The position numbers were made by a program, and so were the translations under genes. Under the pieces are notes generated by a model. The model did not search any database and had not been told where the DNA came from. It saw only the letters and a program-made list of their open reading frames with translations. Positions 1 to 10,182 of a stretch of 64,000 nucleotides of DNA are shown here, piece by piece (positions within the stretch are counted from its first letter, which is position 1; each line of letters opens with the position of its first letter). Source of the DNA: Ryuthela nishihirai (lineage: Eukaryota > Arthropoda > Arachnida > Araneae > Heptathelidae); assembly GCA_038380435.1 (NCBI GenBank), contig JAWZYU010000011.1:73839501-73903500 (forward strand), in the 5' to 3' direction.

Positions 1-326
1 TTTGTAGTTTTTCCTGTAAGTTGAAGTATTGGTTGAATTCAATTACCTTCACTCTTCCTAATTTTTTTTAATAGTTTGCCTAATTACTGTTCTCAGCATT
101 TTTTGCTCAGCTGTTTTCAGTTCCATTTGGAATAGTTTTTGATTTACTTTTAGGAACTTTGGTGTTATAGTTTGGTTTCTGTACTGCATCAGAAATTTTA
201 GGTGTAATTGTAATTTAGTGGTCTTGAGCTTCGCATTCCACAGTCCTATTTTTTTCTCATACATCTTAAGTTATCTGATTACTAAACTTTCCAAATATTT
301 CAATTCTTTTCACAGCCTTTGTCTAG
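1..326 (-). other. Intronic; possible retroelement N-terminal remnant
   Basis: The sequence is AT-rich. A minus-strand open stretch at 264-58 encodes 68 residues rich in Lys, Leu and Gln (LWNAKLKTTKLQLHLKFL...TPKFLKV...AEQKMLRTVIRQT). Its pattern recalls the basic N-terminal region that precedes RT in some Penelope-like or related elements, but it is too short to call. No splice-bounded host exon is visible. Confidence 0.25.
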
Positions 327-633
327 CTCTCTTATTAAGTTTTGCTATATAATTGTAATCTATCACTTACCTGTTATCCAGTTTAGGTGATGATCATGCA
401 AACCATCCTCTGTTGTAATTACTGGGCAACAGGTCTCCTACAACATATATCTGGGGCTTCCTTCTTGCTCCCTTCTTCAAGTATCTTCTCCTGACTGCAT
501 CGATAAAGGCATCATAGTAAACCTGTTGCTCAGTAATTACAACAGAGGACAGTTGGCAGTGATCAGCACCCAAACTAGACAACATGGAATTGATAGATTA
601 CAATTATACAGGGAAACTTAATAAGAGAGACTA
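327..633. repeat. Inverted repeat of about 115-bp arms, interrupted at its edge by a SINE
   Basis: The left arm (about 327-442) and right arm (about 517-633) are diverged reverse complements. The best-conserved inner part runs CCTCTGTTGTAATTACT on the left and returns as AGTAATTACAACAGAGG on the right. The outer parts also pair, including TTATTAAGTTT near 327 with AAACTTAATAA near 617-627. The spacer is about 75 bp. I recognise no transposase. It may be a foldback/MITE-type element or an inverted duplication. Confidence 0.7.
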
Positions 634-643
634 TTGCTACAAG

Positions 644-1023
644 TTGTTATTGTTTTGCCACTGATAGCATTTTTTTCCATGCAGTGGGCTAAATGGACAG
701 GTCATAAGGGCCACGAGGGTTCAAAGATGTTTGGGGGAGGGACCCACTGGATAGCTGTTAGGATACAGATGGTAGCATCCCGTCAAGGCCATCCAGTGTG
801 TTCTTTAACGTGCACAGGGTATGGCTCTCCCTCACACAGGGACATAGCTTAACATCCCATCCGATGGATGGCAGCTTTTCTAAGCCATCAGTGTCCCCTA
901 CTAGCTGCAGGCAGGGCAGTGAGTATTTATGGAGATAAATTTCAATGCTGCTCCAGGCATGACTTGAACCTGTGAACTGCAGATTACAAGCCTGGTGCAC
1001 TACTGACTGAGCCATCCCTGCCC
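644..1023 (-). mobile_element. tRNA-Met-like SINE (family 1), full copy
   Basis: Minus-strand copy of the dominant SINE. A tRNA-like head with A and B boxes lies at its right end, the central domain (GTGCACGTTAAAGAACAC-like) is in the middle, and the 3' part with TGGCCATTTAGCCCA-like sequence is at its left end. A perfect 13-bp target duplication CTATTGCTACAAG flanks it (631-643 and 1024-1036). The copy is moderately diverged and its terminal CCAACC tail is eroded. Confidence 0.93.
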
Positions 1024-1105
1024 CTATTGCTACAAGCTTTACCAGCTCTCATGCATGACTCATTGTGATTATAGTACCTTTAATTATGCTACCTTGTCAG
1101 GTATA
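1024..1105 (-). mobile_element. RTE-like LINE reverse transcriptase fragment
   Basis: On the minus strand this stretch aligns with 29770-29680, the part of the RTE-like RT encoding roughly DKFVSVMKTLYNN..CVRIGKAS. Shared stretches include AAGCTTTACCA and TTGTCAG on the plus strand. Only this short remnant is recognisable. The SINE at 644-1023 landed at its border. Confidence 0.5.
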
Positions 1106-1771
1106 TTATATAAACTTAAGAACTTAAAAAAAATTGTACCCTTTGTATGCAAGATAACATGAAACATGATGCACTTGATTCTATATGTTCACACAGTATC
1201 TTGAGTATTAAGTGGTTTAACTTTGAAAGTAATGATGATGTTAGATCTGTGGTGCACAACTATTACCTGTCAAAAGGTCTCACAAAAATTGTTTTGAGCC
1301 TGTGGGCCATGGTAAGAAAAATTTTAAGATGTAGAACACAATGAAGGCATAACTTCACAGAATATTTCACTGAGAAATTTGCAGCAATAAATGCATTATT
1401 TAGAAATGTGCAACAATAACAACAATAAGAATAACAAACATTAAACAGCATTCAAAATTTTTAGCATCAACATAAGTAGTTGCGGAACACACAAAAATTA
1501 GTGGGCTGTGGATTGTGCACCAGTGTGTTAGGTGAAGGAGTCAGCAACCGCCTTTGAGCAATATATTGTGCAGAGACTTCATTAGTTTGGCCACGCTGCC
1601 TGCAGGCCTAACTACAGATTAGCAAATAGGATTATGAAAAGTAAACCTAAAAGCCTCACAGAAAAAAGGGGAGACCTAGGATATGGTAAGCAATTCAAAC
1701 AAAACTTGGTTACAATTAGCCTACAGTGGCCAAATATGGCATCAGTAGCTCAGGACATACATGTTTTGAGT
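1106..1771. other. Intronic, unassigned
   Basis: AT-rich sequence with no supported gene or recognised repeat. The short open frames here have no family resemblance. Confidence 0.6.
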
Positions 1772-2062
1772 GTTGGGTTGCTTTCCTTGTGAACAGCACT
1801 TTTTTACACACTAATAGCTAATGGCCAGGTCACATGAACCCCAAGGGTTCAGAAAAAGTTGAGGGTTAGGGGAATGGGATCCACTAGACAGCTGTTAGGA
1901 GACAGATGGTAGCCCCATCAAGATCATCCATGTCCATGTGTTCTTTTAATGTGCAGAGGGTATGGTTCTCATACACACAGGGACACGGTTTAACATCCCA
2001 TCTGACAGACTGCAGCCTTTTCAAACTCGTGGTGTCTTTTTTCTGACCAAGGGCTGGGAAGG
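1772..2062 (-). mobile_element. SINE family 1, 5'-truncated and diverged
   Basis: It starts on the plus strand with the reverse-complemented tail (GTTGGGTTG, then CACTTTTTTACACAC) and continues through the central domain to GGGCTGGGAAGGGATTT. The tRNA head is missing. No clear target duplication was seen. Confidence 0.85.
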
Positions 2063-2385
2063 GATTTAGCACAGATCATGTTCAGAGGACTAAATTGCAT
2101 ATTGTGGTTTGGACAATCGTAACTTATGCCTGCTTAGGGACTGGGCAAATAGGCATGCAGATAGGTAGGTAGTGGAGATGTTTCAGTCTTTCCTAACATA
2201 ATCAGTGGTTCTTTTTCCATAATTTAACCAGCTTCTTTTCCTTTTTCTCTGATAAAAAAACAATCCAAAGAAAGCTTTCCATTCATGAAAATAAATTTTA
2301 AAATTAATAAGCTTTTCATACATATTAATTACATTCTTTCAATTTAGTAAAGGAAAAAAGTTTAGAAACTACAATGCATAGTTAC
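2063..2385. other. Intronic, unassigned
   Basis: AT-rich intron sequence next to exon E. Nothing recognisable. Confidence 0.6.
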
Positions 2386-2483
2386 CATTCTCTTCTATTA
2401 AGATGCTGTTGCTCAATAATCCTTCTTAACTGTTCTTCAATAAGAAATCGTTCAATAGAGTGGGCTCCAGGAAGAACAGGACC
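2386..2483 (-). CDS. NCBP1: NCBP1 internal exon E
   Basis: The minus-strand exon of 98 bp follows a T-rich acceptor ending GATAG. It encodes [17 protein letters not shown], then [15 protein letters not shown] and two bases (TG) of a following, probably Cys, codon, before a GTAACT donor. [17 protein letters not shown] directly follows the YTDxPE block of exon D in animal NCBP1, which confirms exon order and phase. Read straight through, the donor gives a stop soon after. I treat it as an exon border because family members continue with Cys at this point. Downstream exons lie before position 1. Confidence 0.94.
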
Positions 2484-2920
2484 CTATCAAAAAAACACAA
2501 ATTAATTTACCAATTACAATATATTGATAGGATTTATAAAATTAATTGAACTAGATGGTTAATGACTAAAAATCTCTCTGATTTTCATACTTAAAACAAT
2601 TCAAAAGATTGTCAACTGGAAAATAAATACTATGGTATATGAAGTTTTATTTCATCTGATAAATAATTATTATTTTGAAATTCATAATTTTTTGAATGAA
2701 AAGGCACCTGTACTCTACACATGGAATCGCAAATACACCATTTCTATATCTTATCACCAAACTAAAACTTGCACCCACCTAGCAGTTGCCAAAAAGAATT
2801 ATGATTTTTATCTTCTACAGGATGAACAATTTTTTAAGATATTGGTATTTCATTTGAAAGCCAAATCTTATTTATTTACTGGTGCTGGATTGTTTTTATT
2901 TTGCTGCACTCCACCCCAGG
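2484..2920. other. Intronic, unassigned
   Basis: AT-rich intron upstream of exon E (minus strand), containing its branch point and polypyrimidine region. No repeat recognised. A 151-residue open frame crossing into the next repeat is judged spurious. Confidence 0.6.
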
Positions 2921-3418
2921 CCAGAAGACAGTTATGGAAGAGGACTCTGTGGAGAGCTGTCAAAATTCCTCAATCCCAGGTGCAGAAGACAGTTATGGAA
3001 GAGGGTTGGGTTGTTTTACTTCTGAGCAGCACTTTTTTTGCACACAATGAGCTAAATGACCAGATCACAAGGACCCTGAGGGCTTAGAGAAAGTTGGGGG
3101 GATCCATTGGACAGCTGTTAGGAGACAGATGGTAGCCTCCCATCAAGGCCATCCAGCGTATTCTTTAACATGTACAGGGTATGGCTCTCCCACACATGGG
3201 GTCATGGCTTAATGTCCCTTCCAACAGACAGCCACCTTTCAAAGCCCATCAGTGTCCCCTAATGACCAACGGCAGGGTGGATGTTTCGAGGAAATAAATC
3301 TCAATGCTAGTCCAGACGGAACTTGAACCTGGGAACTGGATTATGAGCCTGGTGTGCTATTGACACTGCGCCCTCCCCTCCCCCCATGGAAGAGGACTCT
3401 GTGGAGAGCTATCAGAGG
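2921..3418. repeat. Tandem duplication of about 60 bp whose second unit is split by a SINE
   Basis: Unit 1 starts AGAAGACAGTTATGGAAGAG and runs to GACTCTGTGGAGAGCT and onward (about 2921-2982). Unit 2 starts again at about 2983, is broken after ATGGAAGAG by the SINE at 3004-3385, and resumes at 3386 with ATGGAAGAGGACTCTGTGG. The duplication therefore predates the SINE. Confidence 0.85.
3004..3385 (-). mobile_element. SINE family 1 with 9-bp target duplication
   Basis: Full-length-type minus-strand copy. The plus strand begins GGTTGGGTTGTTTTACTTC and ends in the C-rich complement of the tRNA-like 5' end. It is flanked by ATGGAAGAG at 2995-3003 and 3386-3394. Confidence 0.92.
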
Positions 3419-3460
3419 TCCAATATTCTAAAACTTTCTGAAATCTTGGACATTATCATA

Positions 3461-3541
3461 TGCAGTCGTATCAGAATAACATAATACCATCTACCATACA
3501 TATACTATGGTAGGTGGTCATATTATTCTGATACGACTCTG
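3461..3541. mobile_element. Palindromic MITE, copy 1
   Basis: A hairpin of about 80 bp. GTCGTATCAGAATA at the left returns as TATTCTGATACGAC at the right, with inner arms CTACCATA and TATGGTAG. It is flanked by TA on both sides, as expected for Tc1/mariner-type mobilisation. A second copy lies at 31685-31760. Confidence 0.88.
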
Positions 3542-3543
3542 TA

Positions 3544-4028
3544 TAGCCAATTAATGAAAAGACACATAAAGCAGGGAGAAAAAAAATCAAGTAGGCTTAA
3601 ACCACAGAATTGTGCTTCAGTTATTAGAATCACTTCAAAACACCTTTGAAAAGTTATGTGACAATTACTTCACCAAATCACACCACTCCTTCATCTTGCA
3701 CAAAATCTAAATAGCAATGGTTTGACAACAATTGATATGATGCACTAAAACAAAATATTGATTTCATCTGGATTTCAACCCAAGAGGAATATTATTCACC
3801 TTTAGATAAATATATATATGTCTACATACTAAAGAAAGGAAAAACAGTGATTTAACTTTTCAACATGCACCCACAGGAACAACATTGCACTCCATGATAA
3901 AGACAAAAACATACAAAATTTTGGACAAATAAAGAACTCTTAAGAGGAAATATGAAGACAGAGATGAAAATTTTGAACTGCTACATTTACCTAATATTTC
4001 TTAACCCATATACTGTACAACTGGAAGG
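3544..4028. other. Intronic, unassigned
   Basis: AT-rich sequence with no recognised gene or repeat. Confidence 0.55.
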
Positions 4029-4030
4029 TA

Positions 4031-4791
4031 CACTGCTCAAAATGGAAATTGTAACATCAAGAAGGAAGTGATGTATACTCCTGAAACTGACAGGAAATAA
4101 GCTATGAGGGTAGATGTGCAAATGATAAAAAAACAGAATGTGAGAATGGAAGGTATGTGTGTTTATTGCAGATTCATCAGTACATAGTAGACCCATCTCA
4201 GGCAGTTATACAAGCCTGTAGAATCTCAACATTCCATCAATCAGATGGTTAACTGTGTCCTGAGGTATGGCATTTCAAATAGCATCCAACTAGGCTGTAC
4301 CAGGTTTGCTGCCGGAGGGAGCTGGTGGAAGGCAGTGAGGAATGGGAATAGGGTCACATATATGATCAATAGGTGACAAGTCCCGCTGGTCTCATACCTG
4401 TCCATCATGTCATTTGGTGCTCCATGATGTTGCACAAGATATTACACCCCATGCATGTGGCATCGCTCGAAGGCTCAATCCCAGCTTTTCCATATCAACA
4501 ATTTGCTCTCTCTCTCTCTCTCAAGTGTCAAATGTGCATAAGAGTCCTACCAGCATCTCCAAGGCATGTTTCGAATATTTTAGCAGCATACACTCCAACC
4601 TCACTGTTGGTTATGTTATGATACGATCTCACGGATGCCTGGTATTTATCTACAGCTCAGCTGGGTGTCACATGTCCATTTGCTGTGGATATTTGATCAT
4701 TTGCATACCTTCAATGGCTGATTGCCTCCGGTGATTTCCATATCTCTACTTCCATTACATCTCAGTATTGCAATTTCCCCTTTGAGCAGTG
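4031..4791. mobile_element. Non-autonomous Tc1/mariner-type element (761 bp)
   Basis: The terminal inverted repeats begin CACTGCTCAAA.GGAAATTG on both strands and are flanked by TA dinucleotides (4029-4030 and 4792-4793). The interior has only scrambled remnants and a short CT microsatellite (about 4507-4523), with no readable transposase. Confidence 0.85.
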
Positions 4792-5035
4792 TAATTCAAG
4801 GATCAGAGAGAATTCATTTGTGGACACTTTTAGGGATAAAAATGACCTGCATCAAGTCATTCTCTAAAATAATCTGAAACTTTGAATTAATGTTATAGAT
4901 GTATTCTAAAAATAAGCTGAAAATATAAAAGAAATAAGGAAGTAATAAGAAAAACATTACAAATCCAACTCATCTATCATCTATAGCAAAAAAGATAAAA
5001 TGGTCACTGATAGACATATGAGAGGATCAAGTACA

Positions 5036-5165
5036 GGGTTGGATTGTCTCTGAGTGGCACTTTTTGCACACAATGGGATAAATGGGCAGATCACAAGGAT
5101 CCCAAGGGCTCAGAGTAGGATGGGGGAAGTGGACCCAATGGACAACGAATAAGATTGGGGACAAC
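5036..5165 (-). mobile_element. SINE family 1, 3' fragment
   Basis: The plus strand starts GGGTTGGATTGTCTCTGAG, the reverse complement of the SINE tail, and stops after the GACCCAATGGACAAC region. The central domain and tRNA head are missing. Confidence 0.8.
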
Positions 5166-5479
5166 CCCGGTGCACCGCAGTACTGTGACTGCATATCACC
5201 TTGAGGGATTGCCACTGAAACCACTATAAACTAAAAAGGCTCCTATCAATTTAGCTTGCCTTAACATTTGCCTACATACAGTGGGAGAAGACCTTATGTG
5301 AAGAGAAAAGAACTACTTGGGTTTTATTAGTCTGCTTGAAGATATAATCATTGAGGTGCAGTGAGAGTGGGATCTTTGAAATTTTGAGTGCTGCCTAAGA
5401 ATATGCCCAACACTCACTGAATTTAGTCCAGAAACTTGCCAATATATAAATAAAAAGATCTTGTCTTTTGAATTTAGAG

Positions 5480-6340
5480 CCAGAAAAATAAACAGAAGTC
5501 CTAACTTTTTGGGTCCTCCGCAGCAGAGGCTCCTAGGTACTTCTGTCAGAAAGCCACACCTCGAGGGACTCCCAACCTCTCGGCATGACCCCCAACTTCG
5601 TCCTCTCCATCGAGCTGGGCACCACAGCCCACTAGCCGTCTCGGCTTCAGCACCGTGCCAGGGCCGCTTCGGGGAACACTGGACCAGGCTGGTCAAACCG
5701 GTCCGCGACCCTCCAACGACCAAGACAAAGCTCTCCGCCTACCGGGACTTACAACACTGCAGCACCTGAACCCCACTTCGCAGAGGAACCCAAGTTCCTC
5801 CACTGCAAAAGCCATGAGTCCAAATCTCATTCATGTGGGACTCTTAGTTTGGCTGTTCCATCGATAAGCCCGCTGGCCACAGGCGACCCACCTGGGCCGC
5901 GAGCCTCCAACTTCTACCTCTCCATTGTGAACGGGTCGAAACCCCCCAGTGAACATAAGTCCATCCCGATATCACACAGACCGCACCGAAGAGCCCCCCG
6001 ACAAGTGTGCAATGAGGTGCACAACTCAGAAAGAGAAACTCCCCCCCCCCCCCCCCCCCCCCCCCGATGCACGACCATAACTAACAGGGTTCACCATGCC
6101 CTGTCGTGGTTCTCATTACGGCCCTTCAATCGGGGCTGCAACCCCCAGCTTCTCAGCGGACAAGTCAATAAGCCGACGAGACCAGCCCACGCCATACTGA
6201 TCTGCCAGCCCTCAACGAGCCCCTCCACTGGGAGCCACCAGACTTCCGAACCCCAGAGAGCCAGCGGCCCGAGCCCAACTTCTCAGAGGCACCGTAGCCC
6301 CCCCCCCCCTCGTCAAGGAGGTCCCACTCGGGGGGGGGGG
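5480..6340. other. C-rich compositional island, origin unknown
   Basis: This stretch is strikingly C/G-rich against its AT-rich surroundings. It holds a run of 25 C (6041-6065), a 12-C run (6298-6309) and a G run (6330-6342). Degenerate motifs recur, such as CCCAACTTC..CCTCTCCAT (about 5590 and 5910) and CTTCTCAG.GG (about 6150 and 6280). A 185-residue frame at 5849-6406 is proline-rich only because of the C tracts. No codon structure, splice sites or known family is evident. Confidence 0.7.
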
Positions 6341-6412
6341 GGACCCATTGGACAGCTATTAGGATACATGGAAACCTCCATCAAGGCAATCCAGCATGTT
6401 CTTTAATGTGCA
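6340..6412 (-). mobile_element. SINE family 1, internal fragment
   Basis: About 70 bp matching the stretch from the GACCCAYTGGACAGCTRTTAGG region to the TTCTTTAATGTGCA core. It abuts the C-rich island directly. Confidence 0.75.
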
Positions 6413-6469
6413 AATGCTACTAAACTGTGGTTAACCGTGGCCCACAAAAAAAACTCAACATATTTGGCA

Positions 6470-6550
6470 TTAACCTCTAATTTTTCCTCTAAAATTTAAA
6501 TCACCTTCAAAGTGGTAATTTATAGGTTAATACCAAATATGTCAAGTTTA
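6470..6550. repeat. Short palindrome containing the family-2 SINE body
   Basis: ACATATTTGGCATTAACC at the left pairs with GGTTAATACCAAATATGT at the right. The interior (TTTTTCCTCTAAAATTTAAATC) is the same sequence that follows the tRNA-like unit at 6782-6835. Confidence 0.7.
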
Positions 6551-6705
6551 TTTATTATTTATGAATTGCATTACGTGTAAGAAAATACTTTCCACTTATA
6601 TAACATGTGTCTGTTGCTTGTGAAAATTGCCAGAACACTCCCTATATATGATGTAATGTATGTTGAAAAGGTTCATATCATCAATTAGAGGAGATCTCAA
6701 TCAGC

Positions 6706-6836
6706 GGCCGATAGCTCAGTGGTCCAGAGCACCTGACATGTTATCAGGAGGTTGTGGGTACATATCCCATCTGGCTTAAGACAATTTTTCCTCTAAAATT
6801 TAAATCGACTTCAAAGTGGTAATTTATAAATTAAGT
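6706..6836 (+). mobile_element. tRNA-Thr-like SINE (family 2), copy 1
   Basis: The 72-base head folds as a tRNA. The D-arm box is TAGCTCAGTGG and the anticodon stem is CCTGA/TCAGG around a 7-base loop with TGT at the anticodon position. The T-arm is weak. It is followed by a non-tRNA body starting AAGACAATTTTTCCTCTAAA. U33 is replaced and the B box is damaged, so it is a repeat and not a functional tRNA gene. Relatives lie at 14625-14784 (minus), 14832-15010 and 15139-15260. Confidence 0.75.
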
Positions 6837-6839
6837 CTT

Positions 6840-7965
6840 GTGGTTAGATTAAACTGACAAAATGTTTACAAATACTTAAAAGATACAATTTAAAAGAATT
6901 GAAAAACTACATTTGCAGATAATTCATAATTCATCATCAGATGATTTCATAATCATCCTGTGCTTCATAGTTTACCAGATTCAGTTACTGCAATTTCTCT
7001 TTTAATTTGCACATTTCACTTTCATGTCTTCTTCTCTAACTTTGCTAGGATTATGTTCCAGCCATGGTCTAATGATAATATTCAATTATCTCTTGGGGCA
7101 CTATTCAATCCCTTTATGTTGTAAGGAGAGGAACAATAAGACTAATAGACATCTTGAATATCTCATGCTGTATTCTGCATGGTAAAGGTGAGTACAATGA
7201 AATATCATTATAACAAAATTGAGCAGGTGACCAAACTATATCCATTATACCGAAATTCCATTATAAATGAATGCAATAAAAAAAGTGCTATAAAAGTTGC
7301 ATACTACAAAATAAAATCATTATAAAAGAAATTTACTATGTATTAATGTTTACTTCTTAAAAAAAAAAGTAGGCATTTTTTAACCATCTGTTCCAACAAA
7401 CATCTCTCCATGAATTCTTAAATGATGTCGCAACCCTCAACACATTGTCCAGAATATCTTCCTTGTCATTCCAAAATGGCAAAGACTTCATGACATATTG
7501 GCTACTAATAATTAATCTAAATTAATGAACTAGAACAAAAATAACAAACAAACAATAACTTAGATTTAATGAATGATAAAATAAAATATATACATTACAA
7601 CTGCTTTGAAAGAACTTTTTGCTGACGCAATCATACTTACAATGCAACAGAATCAGAATTACATACTCTCCAAGTTTGAAAATTCCCTATTATGCAAGGA
7701 TAATGTAGCAATGCTGCTTTAAAGCATTATGCCAGAACATGGAGAGAGCATTTATGCCATGATCAGCAAAAATGCATGTTGGGTTACACATAATAGCACG
7801 ATTAATAATGTTGTGATTACTTAGATATTTCACAGCATTTAAATCATTGCAGCATTACCAGATGCTAAAAAACAAAGCATGTAAAGGTAGAAAAATGCAC
7901 ATTCAGTAGTAGCATCATAGGAGAAGTCCTGTAGACATGGGACTCATGAAACAGCTGAAGAAATT
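6840..7965. other. Intronic, mostly unassigned; possible decayed pogo-like terminal repeat
   Basis: AT-rich. At about 7195-7330 the series ATCATTATAACAAAATTG, CCATTATACCGAAATTCC and ATTATAAAtGAATG resembles the terminal sequences of some pogo/mariner relatives. No transposase is readable. Confidence 0.3.
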
Positions 7966-7969
7966 TAGT

Positions 7970-8036
7970 TTTGCAGTGAGTGGGATTTGAACCCACGCTT
8001 CCTAGTTATATGCCAAACCACTATACTTTGCACATG
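7970..8036 (-). repeat. tRNA-like repeat remnant
   Basis: On the minus strand, TATAGTGGTTTGGCA resembles a D-arm and GTGGGTTCAAATCCCAC a perfect T-arm with B box. The middle is too short for a tRNA, so this is a SINE head fragment. Confidence 0.55.
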
Positions 8037-8045
8037 ACCAATATA

Positions 8046-9265
8046 CACCGAAGAGCCAAAACATTATGACCAGTGTGTGTGAAGGTCATGAAATGTTATA
8101 AATAACACCTGATACTGAACTCTGTCAATCATTGTTATTCTTGTTCTTCAAATGGGAAAGGCAACAGACTTAAGTGAGTTTGGCAAAGACCAAATTGCAA
8201 TGGTCAGCAACTGGGCAAAGCTTAAGGGATGCTCACAGTCAGCTGTGGTTACTACCTTCAAAAAGGTTCAAGGAGAAAAAAAAACACAAACTGCCGGCAA
8301 GGTGTGGGCCAACCAGGGCTCATCGATGCTAGAGGTGAGCGAAGTTATCTTGTATGGTACAAGCCAACAGAAAGGATACTGTAGCGCAACTTGCCCCTAA
8401 TTTCAACGCTGGTGACAGAAGTAATGTGTCACAACGCACACATCAAATCCTGCTGAAAATGGTGCTGCATAGTTGCAGGCCGCTCCGAGTATGCCTGTTA
8501 CCTCGGTTCACTGTCGAAGTGCCTATAATGCGAAAGTGAGCATCATAACTGGATGCTAACCTCAGTTCACTGTCAAAAGTGCTTATAATGGGAAAGTGAG
8601 CATCATAACTGGACCTCGAATGAATGGAAGGTCGTCTGATACGATGAATCTCATTTCCTGTTACACCACGTGGGTGGCCAGGTACGTGTGCATCGTTTAC
8701 CTGGAGAAGTGTTGGCACCAGGATGCACTATGGGATGAAAACAAGCCTGTGGAGGAAGTGTAATATTTTGCGCAATGTTCTGCTGGGAAACCCTGGGTCC
8801 AGTCATTCATGTGCAGAAAACTATGATATCTACCTAAATATCACTGCAGACCAGGATTATTTTTAATGGCAATGGTATTCCTCTCTAGTAGTGCCATCTT
8901 TCAGCAGGATAATGTGCCATACCACACTGCCCAGATTGTTTGAGTATGGTTCACAGAACATAAGAAAGACTTTAAGGCATTGCCTTGGCCTCCAAATTCC
9001 CCAGACATCAATCCAATCGAGCATCTGTGGTTTGTGATGGAACATCATATCCGATCTGTGGTGGCTCAACCATGTACTTACAAGAGTTAAAGGGTTGGCT
9101 GGTAACATGTTGGTACCAGATACCCAGCTTTAGAAAACTGTAGAATGTACAGACATACACCTGAAGAATGTAGTGTCCATGCCTTGCAAGGTAAGAGCTA
9201 TTTGGTGGCACATGGAGAGCAACATCATATTAGGCAGGTGATCATAATGTTTTGGCTCTTTGGTG
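8046..9265 (+). mobile_element. Tc1-like transposon, decayed
   Basis: The terminal inverted repeats read GAGCCAAAACATTATGA at 8053-8069 and its complement at about 9243-9258, flanked by TA (8044-8045 and 9266-9267). The plus-strand transposase starts at ATG 8152 (MGKATDLSEFGKDQIAM) and is broken by frameshifts. FQQDN lies near 8903 and PDINPIEHLW near 9002, supplying the second and third catalytic-type acidic positions. A tandem duplication of about 65 bp at roughly 8500-8625 disrupts the segment before the first Asp. Non-functional. Confidence 0.92.
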
Positions 9266-9376
9266 TATGTGTATCATGTGATATGCATATCTCATTTACT
9301 TCTTCATATAAACAATACTGTAAACTACAAAAATATTCTTACATATCTCTTAAGAAAGATATAATAATCATCATAC

Positions 9377-9592
9377 CTCTGGACAGTCTGTGTAATCAAA
9401 CAATCTGAAGACAACTGATGGAAAAGGATATGAACAGTCATCATGATGATGAGGAGGTGTCATCTGTGGCAAGTTGTGCTGGAGTGCTTCACATAACACA
9501 CCATCAAATGCCAAATAAGGCCTCAAAATGTGATGCTCAACCCATTTATCACCACGTAGCTTACAGATCTGAGCCCACAAGCAATCAAGATA
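9377..9592 (-). CDS. NCBP1: NCBP1 internal exon D
   Basis: This is the longest exon here: 216 bp, exactly 72 codons on the minus strand. It starts [17 protein letters not shown] and includes [20 protein letters not shown], then a His-rich stretch TPPHHHDD and [13 protein letters not shown]. The acceptor is TTTTTAG and the donor is [31 protein letters not shown] and FDYTD are all family landmarks of NCBP1, from the MIF4G-like helical repeats that scaffold the cap-binding complex. There are no stops or frameshifts, so the gene appears intact. It sits about 110 bp from a decayed Tc1-like transposon (8046-9265). Confidence 0.97.
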
Positions 9593-10150
9593 CTAAAAAT
9601 AAAACATCCATTTAATAACAAATATATATATATGTACACAATGTAAAAATTTACAAAATATTTTAACTTTAAAATGTTGATTTGCTCACTTCAATAATAT
9701 TTTTATGATCAGAATCTTCTATATTTGCTTATATTATCTGTAAAAATGGTGCAAAATTTTAGATAAATTAGAAAAATTCAATTAGTATGGTTTATCTGCA
9801 CTACAACCCAAAATGCAAATCTCAAAGATCTTCATCTTTTGCAACTAACAAGGCAATAAATATCTCATTTTAATTTAAAAATAGCTCATTTAATCAAAAC
9901 CTGAATTGTTTTACTTCAAAAAGCATTTTACATGAAGACATATAAAAACAAAACATTTTGCTACAAGAAAATCTATACTGTGGTTTAGAGTTTAGTAACT
10001 AATCTAATAAATCAGAGCATTAATAATATAAACATATTTAATTTCTACAATTTTGCATATGCTATTTTATAAAAATTTTACAAAGTGGAAAACTTTTATC
10101 TAGCCTCAATATTTTGTGAACAGTCCCTTGCAGTGGAAGCTGCAATATAT
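9593..10150. other. Intronic, unassigned
   Basis: Very AT-rich, with a short TA run near 9625. No repeat or gene recognised. Confidence 0.6.
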
Positions 10151-10182
10151 ACAATAGATGCAACTCAAGTCTCTCAACACAG

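Noticed and set aside
2632..3087. 151-residue open frame
   Set aside because: It runs through AT-rich intron, a tandem duplication and the SINE edge. No family pattern, and antisense to the host gene.
6041..6065. Poly-C run as a functional element
   Set aside because: A homopolymer of this length is prone to sequencing and assembly error and has no supporting context.
5849..6406. 185-residue proline-rich open frame
   Set aside because: The prolines come from homopolymer C runs. The frame crosses into a SINE fragment and has no recognisable domain.
6706..6777. tRNA-Thr gene candidate
   Set aside because: U33 is lost, the T-arm is damaged, and the same unit recurs with a shared non-tRNA body, so it is a SINE.
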